Part shown: piece by piece, positions 17,041 through 25,300 of the stretch
Layout: each line of letters begins with the position of its first letter
Position numbering within the stretch: position 1 is the stretch's first letter
NCBI RefSeq assembly: GCF_003001815.1
Contig: NZ_PVMZ01000010.1
Location: forward strand, 124,001 to 188,000
DNA from: Actinoplanes italicus
GTDB taxonomy: Bacteria; Actinomycetota; Actinomycetes; Mycobacteriales; Micromonosporaceae
Direction: 5' to 3'
DNA: 64,000 bases
Notes under the pieces: generated by a model
Database searches by the model: none
Told to the model about the DNA's origin: nothing
What the model saw: the letters and a program-made list of their open reading frames with translations, nothing else
Made by a program: the position numbers and the translations under genes

Positions 17041-17982
17041 TCAGTTGTACGGCATCATCGGGAACCAGCCGTAGCCGAAACGGGCCGGCAACCGCAGGTC
17101 CCAGTACACGACGGTGAACACGCCCAGCGCGATCAGCAGCGCCCCCGTGACCGCCGCGGCACGCCGCGGGTCGGCGAGCCAGCGCACCGCCCGGCCCCGC
17201 GTCACCATGATGATCAGTGCGAAGATCACGGCGACCAGCACGACGTTGCCGATCGACTGGAGCACGAACGCGGCGGCGCCGAACAGCGGATTGCCGTTGT
17301 CGACGGCCCAGTGGAACAGCTTGTTGAACATCGGGTACGGGCGTCCGATCAGGAAACCGCCGGCCAGCGCGCCGAAGACGACGACCCGGCGGGCGGGATG
17401 CGCGGCGAACGGGTCCCGGACCAGGCCGATCGCGGCGAGACCGAGCCAGATGAGTACGAGCCCGATGATCCCGAAGACGACGGCGGACTGGATCAGGCGT
17501 ACCGGCATGCCGCCGACCGTCGCGGTGGACAGCTGCGGCAGGCGCTCACCCAGCAGCACACCGACGAAGCCGTACGTGCCGGACACGGCCACCATGCCGG
17601 CCAGCAGCAGGCCCGTCGGCCGCGCCAGCGTGCGCAGCACCCCCGCGCCGTCGTGGCGGACGCTGCCGCCGGCCTGGCCCAGCGGCCCCAGCGACGCGGC
17701 CATCGCGATGTTGCAGGCGGTGAAGGTGCCCGCCAGGCCGGACACCAGCGAGAACAGCAGCGCGGCTCCGGCGCCGGACAGGGCGGTCTCCTTGGCGGGG
17801 TGGCCCAGGAGGGTGTCGGCCACGTTCTCGCCGATCACCGTGTCCACGAAGTGGAACGACCACAGGATCGCCAGCAGCACGCCGGCACCGGCGCTGAGCA
17901 GCACGAGCCGCGTCCGGCGCTGTGGCACGGCCTCGCGGGCGGTATCGGGCGGGACGAGTTGCTTCGTCGGTCCGAGGGGCAC
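17041..17982 (-). CDS. Polytopic membrane protein of unknown role
   Basis: 313 aa from GTG 17982, chosen for GGAGGA upstream; a longer frame overlaps the AraC gene. Seven or eight membrane helices are visible. A FTACNIAMAASLGPLG segment in the third helix, with a single Cys before a helix ending in Gly-Pro, faintly recalls CcdA/DsbD thiol-electron carriers, which carry a pair of such helices. A second region MFNKLFHWAVDNGNP is likely extracytoplasmic. The gene is between the AraC regulator and chorismate mutase in one operon. I do not recognise the family with confidence; a thiol-redox or transport role is speculation. Confidence 0.7.
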   Translation of the reverse strand: MPLGPTKQLVPPDTAREAVPQRRTRLVLLSAGAGVLLAILWSFHFVDTVIGENVADTLLGHPAKETALSGAGAALLFSLVSGLAGTFTACNIAMAASLGPLGQAGGSVRHDGAGVLRTLARPTGLLLAGMVAVSGTYGFVGVLLGERLPQLSTATVGGMPVRLIQSAVVFGIIGLVLIWLGLAAIGLVRDPFAAHPARRVVVFGALAGGFLIGRPYPMFNKLFHWAVDNGNPLFGAAAFVLQSIGNVVLVAVIFALIIMVTRGRAVRWLADPRRAAAVTGALLIALGVFTVVYWDLRLPARFGYGWFPMMPYN

Positions 17983-18023
17983 GGGATCCTCCAGTGGGGT
18001 GAGTCGGTGCCCGCGGTCGCGGA

Positions 18024-18818
18024 TCACGCCGCGTGGGCGAGAGTCTCGGTCCGGCCGTAGGCGGCGCCGATCCGGTCGAGTGCGTAGTTGCGGACGTCGA
18101 GCAGGGCCAGCAGGACCGGCGGGTCCAGAGCCCGGCACGGCCGCAGGTCGAGGTCGATCGACATGACGGAGTTGCGGTGGATCGCGATCGGCCCGGCCGT
18201 GGCGACCTTCACCGGGCGGTCCGCGTGGTCGGGCTCGACGCCCGTGTCACCGCCGGAGACCGACTGGGCCAGCAGGAACCACCGGCCCAGCGGCGGATTG
18301 TCGAACACGACGTGGTCCTTCTCCCGCACCACGGCACAACGCGCCGGGCGGCCCTCCGGGATACGGTCGGTGAACAGGCCCACGAAGATCAGCGCGTCCG
18401 GGTCGGGCTCGTCCAGATGCAGCTCGCAGCGCACCGCCGCGCTGGAGAAGCCGGCGCCGACGGGTTCGGCGGTGATCGCGTCGGCAAAGCCCTCACGCTG
18501 CCGGTAGATCGTGGGCGGCATGCCGACGCTGCGGCTGAAACGCGAGCTGAAGGTACCGACGCTGTTGTAGCCGACGCTGATGCTGATGTCGGAGACCTTC
18601 ATCGAGGTGGAGACGAGGAGCTCTTTGGCCTTCTGCAGCCTTAGCGCCGAGAGGAAACGACCCGGCGACACCCCGGTTACACGCTGGAATACACGAGTGA
18701 AATGGAATTTGCTGAACATCGCGGAACGTGCGAGATCATCGACTGTCAACTGTTCGCCGAGGCGTCCCTGCATGGTCTCGATTGCGCGTAGAGCGGCGAT
18801 CTCATTGGTGTCTTCCAT
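18024..18818 (-). CDS. AraC-family regulator with N-terminal HTH, paralogue 2
   Basis: 264 aa from ATG 18818 with AAGGAG 12 bases upstream. The HTH region (about 20-120) is nearly the same as in the regulator at 9902: LARSAMFSKFHFTRVFQRVTG and VGYNSVGTFSSRF. A C-terminal domain with FVGLFTDRIPEGRPARC is shared as well. It is divergent from the enediyne core operon starting at 19121 across 302 bases, the natural place for it to act. The two paralogues probably recognise similar operators and may act on different operons or as a pair. Confidence 0.9.
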   Translation of the reverse strand: MEDTNEIAALRAIETMQGRLGEQLTVDDLARSAMFSKFHFTRVFQRVTGVSPGRFLSALRLQKAKELLVSTSMKVSDISISVGYNSVGTFSSRFSRSVGMPPTIYRQREGFADAITAEPVGAGFSSAAVRCELHLDEPDPDALIFVGLFTDRIPEGRPARCAVVREKDHVVFDNPPLGRWFLLAQSVSGGDTGVEPDHADRPVKVATAGPIAIHRNSVMSIDLDLRPCRALDPPVLLALLDVRNYALDRIGAAYGRTETLAHAA

Positions 18819-19120
18819 TGCTGCGTCACGCTCCTTGGGGAAGGGTGGCCATCGTCGTAACACGCATCGGGTGCAGTCAATGTCGCGAACGCAATGAAAT
18901 TGCAAATTCCTCACCGAGGCTATCGAGCCTGCTGTGACGCGGGCAACCGGAGCGGGGCAACCTGGGAGGAGACCGCAATACCGAAGTGGCGTATCACCGT
19001 GATCAATTGGTTGCGGCGGTGGGCTGACTATTCTTCGATCGTGCGGTCCACTCGTGAGCAGTTCTTGTCGCACTGATTTCGAGACGATAATGGCGACTCC
19101 ACGAGTCAGGAGTTGCTGCC
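18819..19120. promoter_or_regulatory. Divergent control region of the enediyne core operon
   Basis: 302 bases without a gene. On the plus strand TTGTCG (19065-19070), 17 bases, TAATGG (19088-19093) is a possible promoter for the core operon; an alternative -10 is GATAAT at 19086. A GACT-N5-AGTC inverted repeat lies at 19096-19108 just before the ribosome site AGGAG. AraC-type half-sites are likely here but none can be assigned by eye. Confidence 0.4.
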
Positions 19121-20221
19121 ATGATCGTCAGCCGGATGACCGCCTCGACCGTGCAACGCCAGGTCCGCCACGTCTCCCCCGTGCCGCCGGACGCCGCCAC
19201 GGGCGTGGTCGCCGCGACCTACGCCCAGATCGCCGACGAGATGCGGATGGTCATCCCGCCGGCCCTGATGCACTCGCCCTCGCCGCGTGCCCTCGCCGCC
19301 TACTGGATGCTGATGCGCGAGTCACTGCTCGTCGGCGACCTCGCCGACCGTGCCCGCAAGGAGGCCGTCGCGGCCGCCGTCGCCGTCGCCACGATCTGCC
19401 CCTACTGCGTCGACATGCACACCGTGAGCATGTACGAGCTCAGCGGCGAACACGACGCCGAGCAGCTGTCCGCCGACCGGATCGGCGCGATGCACGACCC
19501 CGCCATCCGTGAGATCAGCGCGTGGGCCCGCAGCGCCCACCAGGCACCGGAGGGCACGGCCCTGCCCGCCGGTCTCAGCGCGGCGCAACGCGGTGAGCTC
19601 ATCGGCACGCTGACCGCCATGCACTACCTGACCCGCACGGTGAACGTCTTCCTCGCCAACTTCCTGCTGCCGCCGGTCCTGGTCGGCCGGGCCCGCAGGC
19701 GCATGAAGCAGGGGCTCGGCCGGCTGCTGCGCTCGACCCTGCGCGCCCCGCGGGCACCCGGGCGCTCCGTCGGACTGCTTCCGCCCGCCGACCTGCCCGC
19801 CGACCTGCGATGGGCCGCCGCCAGCCCCACCGTGGCCCGGGCGATGGCCGGCGCGGCCGCCACCTACGACGCCGCCGCCGGGCGCTGGCTGTCCGACGGG
19901 GTACGCGCGCTCGTCGCCGGCCACCTCGACCGGTGGCACGGCGAGGAGACCGGGATCTCGACCGCCTGGTGCGAGGACGCGCTGGCCGGCCTGGACCCGC
20001 ACGACCGCGCCACCGGGCGGCTGGCGCTGCTCACCGCCGTCGCCTCGCACCAGGTCGGCGACGACACGGTGGCCGCCTTCCGTGACGTGCTGCCCGGCGA
20101 CGAGGCACTCGTGGAGGTGACCGGCTGGGCCGCGTTCGAAGCGGCCCGCCGCATCGGCGCCCGGCAAACGGACATCGATGACGGCGCACGAAAGGAGACG
20201 CATCCGCAAGGCGCCGCGTAA
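19121..20221 (+). CDS. AhpD/carboxymuconolactone decarboxylase-like protein, first gene of the enediyne core operon
   Basis: 366 aa with CAGGAG upstream. Residues 60-130 hold a CMD/AhpD fold with CPYCVDMHT, the CxxCxxxH redox motif of alkylhydroperoxidases. The second half (about 220-350) looks like a diverged repeat of the same helical fold without the cysteines. It could use thiol redox chemistry, for instance peroxide removal or handling of an unstable core intermediate, but no function is known. Its stop is 38 bases before the first DUF1702 gene, and it is presumably co-transcribed with pksE. Confidence 0.75.
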   Translation: MIVSRMTASTVQRQVRHVSPVPPDAATGVVAATYAQIADEMRMVIPPALMHSPSPRALAAYWMLMRESLLVGDLADRARKEAVAAAVAVATICPYCVDMHTVSMYELSGEHDAEQLSADRIGAMHDPAIREISAWARSAHQAPEGTALPAGLSAAQRGELIGTLTAMHYLTRTVNVFLANFLLPPVLVGRARRRMKQGLGRLLRSTLRAPRAPGRSVGLLPPADLPADLRWAAASPTVARAMAGAAATYDAAAGRWLSDGVRALVAGHLDRWHGEETGISTAWCEDALAGLDPHDRATGRLALLTAVASHQVGDDTVAAFRDVLPGDEALVEVTGWAAFEAARRIGARQTDIDDGARKETHPQGAA

Positions 20222-20258
20222 CACGATGGACAGAACCCGATACGTCTGGAGTGCCGAC

Positions 20259-21248
20259 ATGCCCGGAGTTTTCGGAGCCCTTCGCCGATTCGCCCTCAGC
20301 CCCTCGCTGAACGACGTCAGTTTCGCCGGGCGAGGATTTCCGGTGACGCCCACCCGCGCCACCCGTGCGCTGGAGGCGATACCGCAGTCGGTGGTCTGCG
20401 GGTTTGAATGGGGTATCGACGTCGCCTCGCTCGAGGATCTGCGGCGGCGGCTGGAAATGGTGACCGCGGAACTGCGTGGATTCGCCTATGAGGGCGCCAC
20501 CATGGCGCTGACCATTCGCGACGCCATGGCCGCCGGGCGGGGTACCAGGACCCGGGAACTGCTTGCCGGACCGGGCCGTCCGCACACATTCCTGACGTAC
20601 ATCGGAATCGGTTTCGCCATGGCCCGGCTGCCTCGTGTGCTGTGGCGCGGGGTGCTGCCCGACCTGACCGGCACGCCCTACTACCCGACGATGAGCTGGC
20701 TGGCCGTCGACGGCTACGGCTTCGACCGCGCGTACTTCGACACCGAGCGCGTGATCACCCGCCAGCGCAAGCTCGACCCCTACCCGTGGCGCGGGCGGCC
20801 CGACTACTTCCCGCACGCCGTCGACCAGGGCATCGGCCGGGCCCTGTGGTTCATCCACGGCGGCCGCCCCGACCCGGTGAGCGCCGCGCTGCGCGCCTTC
20901 GCCCCGGACCGTCACGCCGATCTGTGGAGCGGCGTGGGCCTGGCGGCCACCTTCGCCGGCGGATGCGACCGGGCAGGCCTGACCGGACTGCGGGCCGACG
21001 CCGGGGAGCACGCGCCGCACCTGGCACAGGGAGCCGTGTTCGCGGCCAAGGCCCGGCACTTCTCCGGCTTCGTCACCGACCACACCGAGGTGGCGGTGCA
21101 CGCACTGGCCGGCCTGCCGGTCGCGACCGCCGCCGAACTCGCCGACGACGTGAGCCTCACCGGCGCGCACGGCGGCGAACCCGACTACGAGTCCTGGCGG
21201 CGGCAGGTCCGCGAGCACGTCACCCGCGACCACGCGGCCCGCCCGTGA
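20259..21248 (+). CDS. DUF1702 enediyne-associated protein (UnbL-type), copy 1
   Basis: 329 aa from ATG 20259, chosen for GGAG 7 bases upstream and because the paralogue downstream starts at the equivalent residue; frames from 20178 and 20226 are longer. YEGATMALTIRD, GIGFAMARLPR, LAVDGYGFDRAYF and VDQGIGRALWF are DUF1702 blocks. The family is part of the conserved 'unb' set beside enediyne PKS genes and is needed for core maturation in studied clusters, with no known reaction. It lies 26 bases before a second copy. Confidence 0.85.
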   Translation: MPGVFGALRRFALSPSLNDVSFAGRGFPVTPTRATRALEAIPQSVVCGFEWGIDVASLEDLRRRLEMVTAELRGFAYEGATMALTIRDAMAAGRGTRTRELLAGPGRPHTFLTYIGIGFAMARLPRVLWRGVLPDLTGTPYYPTMSWLAVDGYGFDRAYFDTERVITRQRKLDPYPWRGRPDYFPHAVDQGIGRALWFIHGGRPDPVSAALRAFAPDRHADLWSGVGLAATFAGGCDRAGLTGLRADAGEHAPHLAQGAVFAAKARHFSGFVTDHTEVAVHALAGLPVATAAELADDVSLTGAHGGEPDYESWRRQVREHVTRDHAARP

Positions 21249-21274
21249 CCTGACAACTTCTGTGGAGGCCCCGA

Positions 21275-22276
21275 ATGGGAACCTGGCACGCCCTGCGCCG
21301 ACGGATCCTGACCCCCGACATCTCACAGACCCGCGTCGGCGTACGCGGATTCCACGCCAAGTCACCCGAAGCCGTGCAACGGCTCGAAACGGTGGGACGC
21401 TCGTTCCTGACCGGCTACGGCGCGGCCGCCGCCACCGGGCGTTCCGAGAACGTCGTGACCGAACTCGCCGGGCTCGACGAGACGTACCGCGGATTCGCCT
21501 TCGAAGGCGCCGGCATGGCCATGGCCGTCCTCGACGGGCTGCCGTTCGGGCACACCCACCACGTGCGGGACTTCCTCGCCGGGCCTGGCGACCCGCACGT
21601 CTACATGGTCTACGTCGGCGTCGGCTGGGCGATGGCCCGCCTGCCGCGGTTGCGCTGGAGCACCCTGCACGCCCCCGACCCGCTGCTGCGCTGGCTGGTC
21701 CTCGACGGCTACGGCTTCCACCAGGCCTACTTCCGCACCCGGCGCTACGTGCACGAACACTTCCGTGACGAACGGCTCGGATGGCCCGCAGGCGGATCGG
21801 CCGAGCACACCGGCAGCGTCGTCGACCAGGGCATCGGCCGGGCCACCTGGTTCGTCGGCGGCGCCGACCCGCACCGGGTCGCCGCCCTGCTGGACGCCTT
21901 CCCCGAACACCGGCGCGGCGACCTGTACAGCGGGGCTGGGCTCGCCGCCACCTACGCCGGCGGCGTGACCCGTACCGAACTCGAGGACTTCGCCCGCCTC
22001 GCCGGCCCGCACCGGCCCCAGGTCGCCCAGGGCGCGGCGTTCGCCGCAGCCGCCCGACTGCGCGCCGGCCTGGTCGTCGACCACAACGAACTCGCGACCG
22101 AGGTGCTGTGCGGCACCGACGTGGCGACCGCCTCGGCCGTCACCGACCGCGCCCGCGAGGGCCTCACCGACACCGGCGACGTCCCCGCCTACGCCACCTG
22201 GCGGGAGCGGATCGCCGGCGCCTTCACGTCACAGGCCGGCGTGACCACGCCACGGCGGGACGGTCCGCGCACCTGA
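21275..22276 (+). CDS. DUF1702 enediyne-associated protein (UnbL-type), copy 2
   Basis: 333 aa with TGGAGG before the ATG. It aligns along its length with the preceding gene (FEGAGMAMAVLDG, GVGWAMARLPR, LVLDGYGFHQAYF, VDQGIGRATWF), so the two arose by duplication and may form a heterodimer. No catalytic motif or membrane segment is evident. A 90-base gap separates it from pksE. Confidence 0.85.
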   Translation: MGTWHALRRRILTPDISQTRVGVRGFHAKSPEAVQRLETVGRSFLTGYGAAAATGRSENVVTELAGLDETYRGFAFEGAGMAMAVLDGLPFGHTHHVRDFLAGPGDPHVYMVYVGVGWAMARLPRLRWSTLHAPDPLLRWLVLDGYGFHQAYFRTRRYVHEHFRDERLGWPAGGSAEHTGSVVDQGIGRATWFVGGADPHRVAALLDAFPEHRRGDLYSGAGLAATYAGGVTRTELEDFARLAGPHRPQVAQGAAFAAAARLRAGLVVDHNELATEVLCGTDVATASAVTDRAREGLTDTGDVPAYATWRERIAGAFTSQAGVTTPRRDGPRT

Positions 22277-22366
22277 CCTCCCGGCACCACGAAGACGGTT
22301 CGCCGCGACACGCGCGAACCGCCGGACACCGCGCGGCCTCGCCGCGGAAGGAGACAGCGATCACCC

Positions 22367-25300
22367 ATGCCCAGAATCGCTCTCGTCGGGATGGCCTGCC
22401 GATACCCGGACGCCACCAGCCCGAAGGAACTGTTCGACAACGCGATCGCGGGCCGGCGGGCGTTCCGCCGCCTGCCCGATGTCCGGATGCGGCTCGAGGA
22501 CTACTGGGATCCCGATCCCCGTACCCCCGACCGCTTCTACGCCTCCAACGCCGCGGTGATCGACTCCTACCAGTTCGACCGGGTCGCCTACAAGGTCGCC
22601 GGCAGCACCTACCGCTCCACCGACCTGACCCACTGGCTCGCGCTGGACGTCGCGGCCGGCGCGCTCGCCGACGCCGGGTTCCCGATGGCCGAGGGCCTGC
22701 CCCGCGACCGCACCGGCGTGATCATCGGCAACACGCTGACCGGCGAGTTCTCCCGCGCCAACCAGCTGCGGCTGCGCTGGCCGTACGTGCAGCGCACGGT
22801 CAGCGCCGTGCTGCGTGAACGCGGCTTCGGCGACGACGACCTCGGCATGCTGCTCGACGACCTGGAACAGGCCTACAAGAGCCCGTTCCCGGCGATCGAC
22901 GAGGACACCCTGGCCGGCGGCCTGTCCAACACCATCGCCGGGCGCATCTGCAACCACTTCGACCTGCAGGGCGGCGGCTACACCGTGGACGGCGCCTGCT
23001 CGTCGTCACTGCTGTCGGTCGCCACCGCCTGCAAGGCACTGGTCGAGGGCGAACTGGACGTCGCCGTCGCCGGCGGCGTGGACCTGTCCATCGACCCGTT
23101 CGAGATCATCGGGTTCGCCAAGACGATGGCGCTGGCCACCGGCGAGATGCGCGTCTACGACCGCGGCGCCAACGGCTTCTGGCCCGGCGAAGGCTGCGGG
23201 ATGGTCGTGCTGATGCGCGAGGACGACGCGCGGCGCGGGCAGCACCGCATCTACTCGACGATCGCGGGCTGGGGCATCTCCTCCGACGGCCGCGGCGGCA
23301 TCACCCGGCCGGAGACCCGCGGCTACCACCTGGCACTCAACCGCGCGTACGCCCAGGCCGGTTTCGGCATCGACACCGTCCCGCTGTTCGAGGGCCACGG
23401 CACCGGCACCAAGGTCGGCGACGACAACGAGCTCACCGCCCTCAACCAGAACCGGCAGGCCGCCGGCCGCGCCGCGCCGGCCGCGATCAGCTCGGTGAAG
23501 GCCATGATCGGCCACACCAAGGCCGCCGCCGGGATCGCCGGGCTGATCAAGGCGTCGATGGCGCTGCGCCAGGAGGTCATCCCGCCCGCGATCGGCTGCC
23601 ACGACCCGCACGAGGTGTTCAGCGCGGGCAACACCGCACTACGGGTGGTACGCAAGGCCGAACCGTGGCCCGACGGGCAACCGGTCCGTGCCGGGGTCAC
23701 CGCCATGGGCTTCGGCGGCATCAACACCCACCTCGTGCTCGACAACGGCGAGGCGCGCCGCCCGGCCCGCTACGGCGCCCGGGTCAGCGCGATCGCGGCC
23801 GGTGCACAGGACGCCGAACTGCTGCTGTTCGACGCCCTCACCCCGCAGGAGCTGCGCGAACGTCTCGAACGGGCGGCGGCCTTCGTGCCCACGGTCAGCT
23901 ACGCCCAGCTCAGCGACCTCGCCTCGGCACTGCACGGCGACCTGCGCGACCTGCCGTGGCGCGCCGCCGTCGTGGTGCGCTCACCGGCTGACGCGGTCAC
24001 CCGGCTGGAGGCCGTGATCACCGCGATCGACTCCGGTGAGACCCAGCTGGTGTCGTCCGAGGACCGCGTCTTCCTCGGACAGGCCGGCGACGGCCGGATC
24101 GGCTTCCTCTTCCCGGGCCAGGGCTCCGGACGCGGCACCAGCGGCGGCGCCCTGCGCCGCCGGTTCACCGAGGCGGACGAGGTCTACCGCCGGGCCGCCC
24201 TGCCCGGCGGCGGCGACACGGTGGCCACCGAGGTGGCCCAGCCGAGGATCGTCACCGGATCACTCGCCGGTCAGCGGGTGCTGACCGCCCTCGGCATCGA
24301 CGCCACCGTCGCCGTCGGGCACAGCCTCGGCGAGCTGACCGCCCTGCAGTGGGCCGGCGCCGTCGACGCCGGCACCGTCGTCGAGCTCGCCGCGCAGCGT
24401 GGCCGCACCATGGCCGAGCACAGTTCCTCGGGCACCATGGCCAGCATGGCGGCCGACGCCGAACAGGCACAGCGCCTGATCGACGGCCTGCCCCTGGTGA
24501 TCGCCGGCCACAACGGCCCGAACCAGACCGTCGTCGCCGGCGCGATCGACGCCGTCGAGGAGGGCTGCCGCCGGGCAGGCGAGGCCGGCGTCACCGCGTC
24601 CCGGCTCGCCGTGTCGCACGCCTTCCACTCCCCGCTGGTCGCCGGAGCCGCCGACGCCTTCGGCTCGGTGCTGGGACGCGAGAGCTTCGGCCCGCTGCAA
24701 CGGCGGGTGGTGTCGACGGTCACCGGCGAGACACTCGACCCCGACACCGACCTGGGCGACCTGCTGCGACGGCAGATCACCGAACCGGTCCTGTTCTCGC
24801 AGGCGGTCGCACTGGCCGCCAAGGACGTCGACCTGCTCGTCGAGGTCGGGCCCGGTCAGGTGCTCAGCGGGCTGGCGCGCGCCGTCACCGACGTGCCGGC
24901 GGTCGCCCTCGACACCGACGACGAATCGTCGGCCGGGCTGCTGCGCGTGGTGGCCGCCGCATTCGTCACCGGCGGCACCAACGTCGAGCCGACGCTGTTC
25001 CACGGCCGGCTGCTGCGGCCGCTGACCCTCGACACCACGTTCACCTTCTTCGCCAGCCCCTGCGAGCAGGCGCCCGCCGTACCGGCGCACCGCCCGGCCG
25101 GTCCCGCGGCCGAGCCCGCGGCCCCCGCCGAGTCCGGCCCGGCCACCGGCGGCGCCCCGGTCGCCGAGGAACTGCGGCGGCTCGCCGCCGAGCGCGCCGA
25201 ACTCCCGCTGGAATCCGTCAACATGGACAGCCGGCTCCTCGACGATCTGCACCTGAGCTCCATCACGGTCGGCCAGCTGGTCAACACGGTCGCTCAGGGC

